Shown piece by piece: positions 49,885 to 62,773 of a DNA stretch of 64,000 nucleotides. Made by a program: the position numbers and the translations under genes. Within the stretch, counting starts at the first letter, position 1; each line of letters opens with the position of its first letter. Origin of the DNA: Stercorarius parasiticus (lineage: Eukaryota; Chordata; Aves; Charadriiformes; Stercorariidae); NCBI GenBank assembly GCA_013396915.1, contig VWZL01002208.1, positions 186,001 to 250,000 of the forward strand. The letters are read 5' to 3'. A model generated the notes under the pieces. It did no database searches and was not told the DNA's origin. It was given only the letters and a program-made list of their open reading frames with translations.

Positions 49885-52800
49885 GCAGATGAAGCAGAAC
49901 ACGCACACAGTGAAGACAAAGGAGCATGGACTCTGGATCCCCTGTGGTAGGGGACCTCTGAGGACAGGTCAGACTCACCAGGAAAGGCTCTGAAGGATTG
50001 ATGCTGCAGATGGGCAATGCTCTTCCGGGCCCATCCAAACTGATTTCTGGTGGTCTCATAGTCCCACATAGGTGTCTGACTGGCAGAGGTACAACTGTGC
50101 AGCATGCACATGGGCTCTGGGCTGCCCTAAAAAGAGGATGAACCACCTGCCCTTCTCCCACCATGTTCCCCCACCTGGTCCGGTTCAGCTGCAATTGCTT
50201 GGTGGTAGTAAAGGTAACTCTGTATTTCTCTTTGAATTGTATACAACTTTTGCTTTTTAGTAAAACTTTCATGGAGAGGGATGCTTAACACTTGTCCCAG
50301 CCTAGTTTCCAATACCCGTCAGGGGGGTTTGCTCTAGTTTTTCTATCCCCCATATCACACTGCCACCCCCACCCGCCATGTCCTCCTGCACGTGTGCCCC
50401 TGGGGCCATGCAAGTGAGAAGACATTGTCAGCCACGCAGCACCTCCTCCACCTCACCCCAGAGGAGGTGCTGCTTTTTGTGATAATGACATGGGTCATGA
50501 AAGGGAGATGGGAAAAGAAAAGGAAGAGAAAACAGGTAGGTGGGCCAGCAGCGCCACGGCTGTGCAGGGGGGCAGCCACCTGCAGCCTCCAGGCAGGATC
50601 TTTCTGCCTCATCCACTTGCAGAAAGTTTCAGAATAACCATGAGCATCCTGCCACAGCTGAAAGCCTCCAGCAGCAGCACTGGGTGCTTCCTCTGCTCCA
50701 GCTCGGGAGTTGCAGAGACCCACTTTGGAAACTGAAGCCGAAAGAGTGACACCCGGATCCCTGCGTGGCTCATGCAGGAGCTGTTTTGGCATGGAATCTG
50801 CTGCTCCTCCTCAGGCATAGTGATTGCCACCCCTGCTCCAGCCTCAGCTCCCTCCTTTCCCAGCCCAGGCATTGCAGCACTAGTTTCTGTTATGCCTCTC
50901 CTGGCAGGACGTGTCTCAAAGACCTTCTATGTTTGACAAGCAGGGGAGCTGAGACCCAAAGGGTCCTCTGGCCCTTCCAGCAGCCTTGGCACCCTGCTGA
51001 CATGAGTTGTCTGTCAAACTGGCTGTCCCCGGAATAAAACTAGCCAAACTTATAGAACATCAACCAAGGACTAGGAGAGTCCCCATGCCTAGTTTTCATC
51101 CACATCAAAGCATCTCCTTGGCAGGAGATGCTCAGGGAGAGCCCTCAGGATTCCCTGCTCTTGGCTATGCACGGAAACCTGCCTGGGACTCCCGACCTGG
51201 GGCATCCTGGTTAGAAAAGTCTTCCACTCTCTCGACTGCATCTGGTTCAACTCCAGATGCTGCCCTCTCAAGTGTGGCTGCAAGGACAAGCTCCTTGGCA
51301 GCCCCGTTCCACTACAGTGCCAGCAATACCTTTGGCCCTGCTGCTGCTGCCACTTCCCACAGAGGGGAATGAGCCAGGTTGGGGTCCGGCAGGACACAGG
51401 GAGTGAGGACAACCTGATAGCAAAAATGTAAATGCACTGGGAGAGACTGGAGAAGCTGCTTCTGCTGCTCCTACCCAAAAGGAGAGCTTTTTAAACTCCT
51501 GTGGTCTGGGCAATTCCTTATTCTGCTCTGACAATTGGCATCTATTTAGGAATGGGAGCCTGATGACTCAGAAAACATCCTTTCGCACAGGTCACAAGAC
51601 AATCATTCCCTTGAAAGTGATAAGAGCCAGCTGCTGGTTTTGAGGAGGGCTGTAGCACGCCTGGCCCTGCTCCTCTAAGGGCAGGCTGCCACCAGCTTCT
51701 CTGTGAAGCAGATCTGCAGCGTCACACTGGAGAGTGCTCGGTCATGCTGGGAGTGATTGGGCAATGGCAGTGACTGGCAGGCTGCGCAGGGAGCAGAGGA
51801 ATACACCAGAGAATACGTTCATATAGGTGGGAGCTCATGGTTAGGATGCTTTGAGAGGAGGTCATGAGGAAAACAGCTATCTCTTGCCTACATGAGCAAT
51901 TAGAGCAAAGGCTGCACTAACTTCACAGAGCTCTGCAGTTACTGCTAATCAAATCGAGCTGCATCGGCTCTCGCTGGAATAATTGCCCATGGGAATTCAG
52001 AGCATGTCCAAGTGCTGAGCTCGTTAAGCGTGCCGGCTGCGGGCTGGCACTCCTCTGGTCACGTACCAGCTGGGAGCCCGGAGCTTCTGCTCTTGCACAG
52101 ACCCCCCCGTGCACAGCCTTCGCCTTTTGAGGTGTCAGCGGCACTCGCTGGCTGCTGGGATCCTGGGGTCTGCCTCAAAACGCTCATTTCAATGGACGTG
52201 AGAAGGCAGCTTTTAATGTGGGTTTTGGTGGGACCACAGACACGCGTGGAGGGAGGCATGTGGTGGCCCACTTCTGGGCTCAGGCCACCGCATGACAGTG
52301 AGATCACGCTTGTCACAGATGTGTCCCTGGTCTGGATAAGCAGTGAGCATGTCAATCGGTGCGAAACCTGACACGGAGAGGGGCAGTTAAGCAGCTGAAT
52401 GCACAGATTCGTCTGTGAAACTGAGCAATGAGGACACTGACACCAGTAAGGCTAATTGGCTGGATTGATCAGGAGTAGGAAATAGTAAAGCTGAGGGATT
52501 TGTACTACTCCACCACACATTTTCCAGCCATCGCGAGAGTAGCTGTGCGAGTGACAGGGTATGTTTAGTGCATGTGAAGTGTGTGAGTGTACTGTGAATT
52601 CAACTGGTAAATACGTGGTGCAATGCAGTGGAAAGGCAGCTGTATGGCAAGAAATCTGTATGCAACAAGTCAGAACTCATAGTCTTTGTCTTCCTGACCA
52701 CAGGACAGCTGGGCTCTCCAGGCTGTACCCTGACCAGCAACCCCATGCCTGGGTGGTAATTCTGTCACTGGGCTGAGTTTGTAGGTAAGGAGGTGAAAGC

Positions 52801-55800
52801 CTCTGGCTGATGGGAGATGCAGAGCCTGGAGGACCGAAAAACCTGTCCCCAGTATTTCAGGAGCAGAAATCAATACTGCTTTTCTTCTTCCTCTGTCAGG
52901 ATCCAGATGATTATCTGTGAAATATTCTGCACAGGCTTTTTTTAAGTAAGGATTGTGGACTGTAAAACAGGCCCCAGAGTAAAAAAGTGTCCCTGGAGAG
53001 CAACCCAGCCTCCTGATTGAGATCTGTGCTTTGCCAAGTGAATCCCTGTTTGTTTTTGGCATGCTCCAGTCCAGCTGCCACCTCCTTCTGCGGCTCTTTG
53101 CTCCAGGTGGGCAGCTCCGTGGGTCTCTGAAGCAGCTCCCACTTTGTGTGTTGATTTTGACTTTGCTGGCAACTGGTAAATACACAGGGCTCTTAACTTG
53201 TGCTCGGGTTCACACCCTTCTGTAAACACGAGTCCAAAACCACATTTACTTCAAGGAGATTGATCAAGTCTAGACGAGAATACCCTCACTAATGAGAGGT
53301 GAACTGCTGCTGCTGGAGGGCACCTTTCCTCCAGACGGGAGTTGCCTTTGAGCAAGTGGTGGTTTGCTGGTCTGTATTATCCGCTTGGAAGAAAACACCA
53401 GCTAACGGACGGAGCTCCCAATGGTGAAGGCACTAGCGAAGGCAAGAAGTCTGGTTTTGCCACTGACCCCATGAAACCCTGCAGTTCTCTATGTCAACCC
53501 ATCCCTTCTGACTGCATGCTCCCTGTGAGCAAGTCTCTTTCCTCAAGTCTGTATTTATAATTCTGCACAGAAGAAGACACGGTGCTGATCTGCATGGGGT
53601 CAGAGTGCCCATGGGCTTGCAGCCTGTCGAAATGCATACACAATCCCAAACAGCTTTATTGGGAGACCAACACCCTTGATCCCCCACCCCAGCTCCCCAG
53701 CGGGGACTTGTCCCAGTTCCCCACATAGGACAGAGACACCCCTCGGTGGGTGACCTCCCACGCCATGGCTGGAGAGGGGAAATGGGAAGGCTTCTGGAAG
53801 TCTCCAGAAGTCCCCTGGCAGCCACCATCTGGTGTTGAGCCAAGCTGGAGATGCTGGCTGTAGGTGACTGCTGCCACAGCCCTTTCTGCGAGAAGTCATG
53901 TGTTGCTGGAAGCACATGGCATGCACGGAAGGTGAATCATGTCCAGAAAAATCCCCCAGAGCAGGTGACTGGGCCCCCCCCTAGGGGACGTATTTGAGTC
54001 AGAGGCAAGCCTCTGGGCTTGAGGCAGGGTGTCCTGATGGGATTATCTACCTTGTGCCACACGGGAGATCGGGCCGGGTGATTGAATGGTTCCTTCTCCC
54101 TTTACCATCAATGAATCAATAAAAGATGCAATTGAAGTATTTTTGCAGAGGATGTATGACACCAGTTCCGTAGCAATAGAATAGCTCAAAGCAACTCCCA
54201 AAATATGCTTTGAGTTATCAAAAGCAATGAAGTTTTGAATTAAAAGATGATTCAGGCCCTGGGAAGTGTGTCAGTGCGGATGCCTTGCTAACCATCCTCA
54301 CCCATTTGCAGAAGGCACTGTGGTGCAGCTTATATGTGAAAGGCAGTTTCTCTGGAGCACCATATCAGGATCCTTCATTTTGCTCATCCAACTTGCTAGT
54401 CAGTCCCTGAATCACACAATGGCTCAGAGCTTCATCCGGTGGCTGACCATGACTCACAGGCCTTATAAAGTGCTAACATCTGCTGCTACCTGCGAGAGTC
54501 ATGCCATCAGCTGCACGATCCCAACTAGTCCCTACACTTGTGCCTCCAGGTTATCATTATAATTAGTCTTACTAAAATAGTCCCAGCAGAGCTGCTGGCG
54601 CAACACATATATAACTGTAAATGGTCAAAAGTCTCTGTTCCCATGTGCTTTCCTAGCAGTTAAGCAAGGTCCTGAGAAAAAAAACCACAGTCTATAAGAA
54701 GCTTGAAAAATATTTGCTTGTGGACTTCCCAGTTTCTTATGACCTTTATACTTCTCATTGAGGGCAAGGTTAGAAGAGTTGGTGAGTTCTTACACTCATC
54801 CACAGTCTTTGCAAGAATGGGAAATTAAACCTTGAATTTAAAGGACTGTTTGCAAATGCTTGTTTTTAGTGGGAAATCCTGAAAAACACTTGCACAGATT
54901 TCTTTCTGCATCGCCAAGTCATGTTGCACCTGATGCTCACAGTGTCTCCTGCAGAGCTTTTGCATGAACCAACATCCGGGCCATAATTCATGTGAGATGT
55001 AACTAAAATATACCCAGGATATGTATCCTAGGGGATGAAGCTTTTCTCCAGGCGCGTGTCTCTGAAGGAACTGCCTGTCACAACAGCTCTGGTTCTGGGG
55101 GCCTGAGCATGAGCCCGGAGGTCCCCATCACAGGTAGGAGAGCTGCACCGGGGTGTCTGTGGTGACGCTATACCCTCCTTACCCTGTCTCTCCAAAATGC
55201 CACATCCGACCCTTCAGGGTCCTGGCTGCACCCTGGTGGGCTCCAAAGCAACGTTACTACCAGCAATGTACTCCTGCCTCCCAGACAGCGTTGCTTTTCT
55301 GCTTGCCGTTTCCCTGCTCTCCAAGCAGTGTTCCCTAAGGATGCATAACAGAGTTCTATAATGAAGCACCTCTCACCCAGCACATATTAAATAAATTTCA
55401 GTTGCCCTTTATTACACAATAATGATAGTAAGATTTAATTACCTCTGCACCCAACAGGGGCATGAATTTTAACCAATATGACTAAATCTTCCCAGTAGTG
55501 TAATTGGTGTTGTCTGCAGTTGAGGGTCATTTCCAGTGCATCAGTGGGTGGTGACGGAAAAATCCTTCCCGAGGAGCGTGGATCCCAAATGGAGACCGTG
55601 GGCGGACTAAGAGACTGAGACAGGTAGGGAGCAGCTGATCCAAGGAACCCAATTAAACAATGATGCTTAGCGGAGTTTCACATCCATGTCAGAGGCTAAA
55701 GATGCAGGAAAATGTGTGAAAATCCAGGAGCTCATAGAGATCAACCGGGTCAGAGTCTCTGTGGGCTCTGCCCTGGGACTGTGCTGGTCTCTCCACATCT

Positions 55801-57739
55801 ACCATCATTTTCCACAATTTCAAATATTTTTTTTTTTTTCCAGGGTAAAGAAAACAGAGAAAACGCGTTCTTTGAGTGACTCTGTTTCCAGGGCGCTCTG
55901 AGACATCTGTTTTGATTCGCGCTGAAAACTGTGTCACCCAGATACATCCCAGGCACCGACAGTTCATGCTGTGCTTTTTACTGTGTGAAGAGAAATGAAT
56001 TCTCCAAGAGCAGGGGAAGTGGGGAGGTCTGGGGATGGCAAAGCCGGGGTGAGTAACCCTCACCCTATCCCTTCTCCAGCAGCTGTGGTCCTGCCCTGGC
56101 CATGCCCTCTGGCTGTTACTGCAGCTGAAAGGAGCATGAGGGGCTGGGGGAGCATTTGGGACTCTCTACTGGAGAGCAGGAGGTCACGAATCACCCCTCG
56201 CCCTTTGGAGGGTCTCAGTTTAAACATTTTCTGCCCAGGGCACCCCCCACAATTTTGCAGGTACTGGTGTAATGGGGTGTTTTGCAGGTACTGGTGTAAG
56301 ATGTTCCACATCTTTCAGACACTGTCGGTTTTGTCCTGCTCACTAAAATATGATGCAAACAGGTTCAGTTCAGCTGTCCTCATACCCAGCCCTTGTGTTT
56401 GCCCTGTTTTGGGGTCCTCCCTCCACCACCCTCCTCCTCCATCCTACCTTGCTGCAGCCTTGATCTCCTTTGCCCACATTTCTCCCGGTGTGCTGTTTCC
56501 AGGGGCTCCTGCCCCTTTCTTTTCCCTCCAGTTTTGCTGAGTGCTGTGGGATGATGGGCCGTGAGCTGGCGGGTTCCCTGCAGGTCTCCCGGGGACCTGA
56601 AGCCCTGCAGCACCCTCGGGGCGCCTGTCCCAGCCTTCATCCTTTGATGTGTTTGTGTGTCAGCGCTCGCAGGTCGTGCTTGGTTGCTCTTCTTCACCAG
56701 ACTCCCACTCCAGGTCCTCAAAGGATTTACCAGAAAGGTAAAATCAGCTCATTGTACCAGTAAACAAAAGGACAAGGTTGAGAGGAGAGGGCTGGCAGGC
56801 TTGTGTCTTGTTTTTGCTTGCGAGGTTTGTACAATGGGAGTACTGGGCTGCAGGCAGGATGCCTCCCACCCTTGTGGGTCTCCTGCCTGGAAACAAGCCT
56901 GGCCCTTGACTTTTTCTGCTCATGCAACTTTCCATCTGAGCTCATCTTGAAAGGAGTCAGTGAGGTTATTTTAAAGCCTATGCTGAGGTTTGCGACTTGT
57001 GATTGAGGCCTCTCCATTTCATGCCAGATTTCATGTCTTCATTTTCCAGTCACTGTTCCTGGAAAAAGTGAATTGTCCTTCTTGTTTTCTCCTCCAGGTA
57101 TTTGCTCACTTTTCAAAACTGAATGATAAAGAATTAGCTGATCTGGCAACTGGGAGCATGAAGTGCTGGCAAAGATACCATGTGAATCATGTGCTGCCAT
57201 TTATTTTCTCCTTCTGTATTTTGGGATGCAGAACATAATCTGGAAGCTGAACAGTGGCCATAAGGTCCTTCCAGTGGCACTGTCACCCCTGTAACATCTA
57301 TGGGTGACCTTTGTGGCAGGAACTGCAAAGGGGAATTTCATCCTTGTCCATGTATGAGGCATTGATTTACAGTGGGGTTCAAGCAGGGCAGCACTGGGCA
57401 CGTCGGGATATCTACAGAAGGATCTACTGATTCTGTGCACGGCTTTTGAGACATATTCTTTTTGGGAAGCAGTGGGAAATGCCTGCACATTGCAGGCAGA
57501 GCTGACCCACAAAGCCCAGTTGCCACATCAAATATTCCCAGTGCCTGTCCACCCCAGATCTGCTCCTGGGGGTCAGCATAGCCCAGCTACCCTGATCACA
57601 AATGAGCTGTTGCTTCTGTTCCTCAGTGCATCAGCTGCTGTGTCTCCGGCGACTACATCTGTCCCTGTGTGTATTAATTCCTGCAGCCCCCACTGCTTGG
57701 CCCTCCTGCTACCCCTACCGCTCCACGGCAGGCATGCTT
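49885..57739. other. unique noncoding DNA
   Basis: No gene or repeat family is recognised in this nearly 8-kb stretch. Frames up to 181 codons (55995-56540, plus) and 171 codons (52670-53185, minus) lack domains and overlap frames on the other strand. An AT-richer part runs from about 54100 to 55000. A T-run lies at 55829-55840. Confidence 0.45.
56253..56299. repeat. short tandem duplication, 27-bp period
   Basis: TTTTGCAGGTACTGGTGTAA occurs exactly at 56253-56272 and again at 56280-56299. The copies are identical over 20 bases, so the duplication is recent or was formed by slippage. Confidence 0.9.
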
Positions 57740-57965
57740 AAAAACCCCTAATGCATTAGAACAAGGGCAATGCCCCATAATTTCCTGTCCCTGCAACTGG
57801 CGGGTAATTACACCTGAGCTTCTGAAGCAATTACAAAATTAACAAGACAACAGCTGCCCCACAGATTATAATAACAAACCTTTAGGTTGAGGAAGAGTTT
57901 ATTCCTGGCTAATTACTCTAGGGCTGATTAGATGGAAACTTGTGGTAGTCTGGCTAATCATGGGG
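57740..57965. promoter_or_regulatory. candidate enhancer: cluster of homeodomain-type motifs
   Basis: Within about 225 bases there is a perfect palindrome CTAATGCATTAG (57748-57759), two TAATTA sites (57805-57810 and 57910-57915), CAATTA near 57828, AAATTAAC, GATTAG and CTAATCATGG. The density of ATTA cores is well above the flanks. The block is non-repetitive and has no open frame. This is typical of homeobox-regulated conserved noncoding elements, but conservation is not tested. Confidence 0.3.
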
Positions 57966-58652
57966 TCAGCTCTGCTGTGGGATGACCTGTCACCAGGCAG
58001 CATTTCTCCATATGCTCCCCATGGTCTACTTGTTCCTTGTCTTTCCCACCCTGCTTGGTTCTTGTTGTGAGCAAAGGAAAGTAGAAATCGGGCCATGGGA
58101 GTACAAAGAGACACGTCTGACAGCACCCACCGGCTCTTGGGGTCCAAATTTTTTTCAGAGTAAGCATGGCACAGTCACTGAAGCCCTCAGTCGCTGTAAC
58201 GCATCAAGCCCCATGGAGAGGACTCCCCTGTGGCAGCAGGACCCGGGGCACTGGGGACACCCATGACTCAGGTCACTCTCCTGCAGCGATGACACTTGTG
58301 GCTGTTGGTCTGCAGAGTTACAGGGATTATATTTTCCAGATGTTCTTGGCATGGTGTTTCTGACCCATGATGGGGAATTACACCCTTGGCACTAAAGCTG
58401 CACAACTGGAGAGGTCCATCTGGTCCTTTATCTCACCGTGTGATGCAGGCTCTGGATGAGAACGTTCTGGAAGAATGAGCAGGAGACTAGGGGAGGAAAA
58501 GAAGGAAGGAAAAAAACATAGATGAACAGTAGATAGAAGCCCCTGAGCTGAGCAGGGTGCAGTGGGCTGTGTAAGAACCCCACGGAGAACAAGCCTGCTA
58601 GCCAGGGAAATGCTTATTTTTAGGGGATGCAGCATCACCGTGGAAACGCCTG
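57966..58652. other. unique noncoding DNA
   Basis: No feature is visible. Small frames on both strands have no domain. Confidence 0.5.
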
Positions 58653-58716
58653 TGCTTGCTTGCTTGCTTGCTTGCTTGCTTCCTTCCTTCCTTCCTTCCT
58701 TCCTTCCTTCCTTCCT
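58653..58716. repeat. compound microsatellite (TGCT)7(TCCT)9
   Basis: Seven perfect TGCT units (58653-58680) are followed directly by nine perfect TCCT units (58681-58716). The second part is a pure pyrimidine mirror repeat. The Leu/Ala/Cys- and Ser/Phe/Leu/Pro-repeat frames across it are artefacts. Confidence 0.97.
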
Positions 58717-61700
58717 CCCAGGCTGCTTTGCAAAGGTCTTGACTGTCCTTCGAAGAGCCAAGACCCCATGTACAGCAACGTGATGATCAGACCAGGAGAA
58801 TCAGGGGGAGCTCAGGAGCCCACCACCAATGCCACCAGCACCAGCGCCAGGAAGGACCAGGAAAGGAAGAATTTGAGGGCTAAAAAGCTCTTTCCAGATC
58901 TAATAAGGATTTTGGAGAGTTTTTTTAATGTTCATGTCTTTCCTCAGTGAAATCATTTCTAGCTGAAAATGACATTCACTGCTCTGGCAGCTCCATCTCC
59001 TCAGGCACTCGGACAGCTAGAATGGCAGGACGAGCTGATGCATCTGCTCAGGGTCCTGCAGCAGGAGGAGATGCACAGCTTTGCTCCCTGCCCTGGTGTT
59101 TCCTCCAGCCACTGCTTTTCTGAGGCAGCCAAGCTGGCCGTGATCACTGGCCTCTGTGGCTTGGGGTGGGAACAGGCATTTTGATGTTTGGCTGCAGTAG
59201 GAGAATACAGGCCATTTTATTTACCTGTAGGACAGTTCTTTTTTATTTATCTTAAAGGAAATGACAGTCCTAACTCACACAGGGCTGATGGAGGATCTGT
59301 GTTCACCCTGGCTCTGTGTGGGCCATCTAGATAAATTTTTCATTGTGCCCAGAGTCACACTGTGAAATGATGGTATCGGGCCCCAGTTTGTCTGTAATAT
59401 TGGGTTAGACTGGAAACTCTTCTGGACAAGGCTTTCTGCAAGTCACTGAGCCAAAGAGAGCATCAAGCCTGAAGACAGACAGAAGAAAGAAGTCAAGCAA
59501 AAATTAATCCCCAGAGAATCCTTGAGGATTCTTAATCTGAAAGACTGAAGCACCAAGGGCTAGTATAGATGCTGCAGGAGATAAAGGAATAAGGAAATAC
59601 GGAGCCAAGAAGTGGCATCTTTGCCTCATTCCTGGATTTCCCAGTGGGATAAGTCCACTCTTGTGGGGGTCACTCGTTGCCCAAGGACTCCGGTGCTGCT
59701 CCCCAGTCCCCACACGGCCCTAAGGCTGACCACTGCAATTTTAAAGCTTGGCTGACCTGCCAAGCTTATTTATATAATGGAATGTGAAGTCCTGATTTTA
59801 CCGTGGTGTCCTACTTCCATGTTGTTTGCACACTCTCATAACGAGGGCACTGGGTTTCCTCCGAGCTCCCTCCTTTTGACCCTGTTTGTGTGAAGGCATT
59901 TTGAGGCTGGTTGCTCCTTTTCCAGGTGGGTTTCTGGCAGCTCAGTGGCACATTTGGCCAATATTTGCTTATGAGGAGGAGGAGCATTCGCAGAGCTGTG
60001 AAACTGTCATTTGTGGGAAACTGGGATGTGCTGGATCTGAACGGAGTTACAGCTGCTGGACACCGTCTTCAGCCTAGTCTGGCCCAATCTGGCCAGCGGT
60101 TCTCAGAGGGGATTTAATGCCCAGTGGGAGTCTGTTCATCTCAGCAACCTCACTGACACCCTAGAAACGACCCAATGGACCTACTAGCCTTGTGTGCTTA
60201 CAGGAACTCAGACAGGGAGCATTACCAAGCTGTAAATCATTTATGGTTTCAGGTTCAGTAAAACTGAACAAACTTTTTGAATGTTGCTATTTTCAGTTGG
60301 AGAATGGCCGTTCAGCAGTAGCCCATCAAAAGCTACTCGTGCTTTAAATTGTTTGCCCATTTTTTTGTGACAAATGGAAATGCAGATCAGAGTTCTGGAT
60401 AAAAATGCAGATCAGAGTGGCTTCTGAGTGAGCAGCATATCCGGTAAATATTCTGAAAATTTACAATACACCTTTTATTACAAATATCACCAGCTATCCT
60501 TGCGGACCAGTGGAGTTTAAGAACCTACAGCAAAGTTAGTATTCTAGTTTTCTCATAACTTAATGTTCTCCATATTCATTAGTCAGTGCCAGAGATGAAA
60601 GAGAAAGAGCAAGCAATGTCAGGAAGCTGTTTTTGGGGTTGTCTTGTACAACTGTCTTATTATTGTCACTTGTTCAGAAGTTCGTGCTGGAAAGACACAC
60701 ACCAGAGGTGGTGGGTCAGGGCCCTGAGTGCACCGACAGGCTGTCATCACCCCGAGCAGCCTGTAACCATCTCTCTGCAATCCCTTCTGCATCTCTCCCC
60801 TCTGCCCCGGGGGTTTAGCTGGCACCCCATCACCGCACTCCTCTCTGGGTGTCAGACACACAGCGTCCCCTGGGAGTCCTTGCACAGAAACCCCCAGCTG
60901 CCCTCAGCTGGAGGCACCTCCTGAAACCACAGCGGGAGACGATGTGCCCCGCTGGTGTGGTGTTCTCTGCATTGCCCTGTCAGTCTGTTCAGCCTCCAAA
61001 GACCGGGCACCCTGCCTGGGAGCGTGAGCAGCTTGGAGCTGTTTTCTTCTGAAGAGAAGGAGAGTTTAAAAGAGTTTAAGGAAAGCAGTAGCTTCCTGGA
61101 GTGCCGTTGGGCATGCTTCAGTGTTGTTAGGGACTCCTGACCTCCAAAAATCATGTTGAAGGTTTTTCTTAGGACAATAGTGCATGTGTTTGCAAAGTGC
61201 TGGACACTAACATGGGTGAAAACACACCCCTCTGTGAGAGGCCATCAGCAGACCCCGAATTACAGAAGATCATGGTAGAGCAGGCAGTCGCCTTGGGGAT
61301 CTCCATTGGGCACCATCAGGTGTTTCTGGGTGCAAATACTTTCAATGGAAAACTCATTTTGTTATTTTGGTGGAAGCACCCACTTTGCATGGAAAAGAAG
61401 CCCTGGAAATATGTCTGTGTCCATCTGTGTGTCTATTTCCTCATCATCCTCATGTAATGCTCTCTGAGCTGGCTGCGTGAGGGACTCCAGTGGTGTGCAC
61501 AGAGAGAGAAAGCTCTTTCTGGTGGGTCTACAAAAGGGCATATCTCTGAAAGAGAAATAATTGCAACAGAGAACCTGAAGTTTACTATTTCTTTGTGGTG
61601 CAAGAGCATCTTTCTGAAATAGCTGACCAAAACTTTGCACCGAAAAAAGAAAGAATTCTCCCTTATCATTTCCAGTGTCATGGAGAATCAGTGACGAGAG

Positions 61701-62706
61701 GAAAAGGTGAACGCTGTACATGGATATTTCCTTGTGAATGCCTATCCTCTGCTTTGGGGAAGGAGCCACTCTTGAGTTGGTTTGCCCAATGTGTTGGGGC
61801 TCACAGAGCCGTTTTGGGCCCTCTGTGGCCCTCATGAGGGTTACGCTTTTCTGCCACATCCCATCTGCTCATGTCCCTGCAAGCCTGTGATGCCCAGTCC
61901 TGTGTGTCCCCTGCTGTGGTGCAGTCCCACCTGTGGGATCAGCTTCTTGAATCTTGGGAGGAAATGCAATTTCCCAAGACTCTCTCAGTCATTGCAAATT
62001 CCCATGTCACTGGTGGGCAGAGGTGCCAATTTCCTTGGTTTCTGCTCTGTGCCTTGAACGGCACGAGTAGAAAGTCTGTGTGTGACCCCTTATTCCTAGT
62101 GATCCATAACCTCTCTCAGCAGGAGAGTAACTGCCAACTGCTAATTAAATATCAAACCTGAGATGCAGAGTGTGCACAGGGCTAAGCTCTGTATCTTATT
62201 CATTTGGGTGGCATTGTACTTGTGGAGTGTTTCATTCAGACACAAAATTAAGCCCCGTGGAATTGAAGGGATGCTTTAATAGCTTCCTGAAGGGCTGGTG
62301 GTGTTGACACTTTGTCCTTGCATGCACCCAAAATGCTTTTGGGGAGGGGAGGGAGAATTTCCATCTCTCTGCGGATTCTGGTGCAATTGGTGTGGTCCAT
62401 CTGTCTCATGGGAGTGGGAACCAAACCAGGCAGAAAGTGCATTCAGACCCTGCTGCAGAGGAGCAAATTTCCCTGGGAGTGCAGGGAAGGTGTTTTGTAC
62501 CTGAGCATCTGCTGGAGACTCAGCAATCAAACCCACGAGGCTCCTTAGTGCTTTGGACCCACTCTTGGGGAATCAGAAAGAAGTTTTCCCCAGGGCTGCT
62601 TTGGACACAAGTGTTCCATGCACCAAGTACTCAGTACTGTCATTCCAAGAGGTTTGCAATTGAAGGGCTGCGGTGGGAGACCCCCCCACTCTGCTGGACA
62701 CAGTTG
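58717..62706. other. unique noncoding DNA
   Basis: No gene or repeat family is recognised. A short direct repeat (AAATGCAGATCAGAGT, twice) lies at about 60378-60419. Frames up to 165 codons (61362-61859, minus) lack domains. Confidence 0.5.
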
Positions 62707-62773
62707 CACAGAATCACAGAATCACAGAATGGTAGGGGTTGGAAGGGACCTCTGGAGATCATCTAGTCCAACC
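62707..62773 (-). mobile_element. CR1 LINE, very short 3' tail (copy E)
   Basis: Three CACAGAAT-type terminal repeats are followed by GGTTGGAAGGGACCTCTGG and GATCATCTAGTCCAACC. This is the reverse complement of a CR1 3' terminus. Only about 67 bases are present, so it is a severely 5'-truncated insertion. The clean match suggests moderate age. Confidence 0.93.

Noticed and set aside
49885..50400. Possible retroviral internal region next to the LTR
   Set aside because: The target-site duplication closes the element at 49884. No primer-binding site, gag- or pol-like sequence follows on either side, so it is a solo LTR.
58562..58950. Leu/Ala/Cys and Phe/Leu/Pro repeat protein frames
   Set aside because: They are direct translations of the TGCT/TCCT microsatellite, not a membrane protein.
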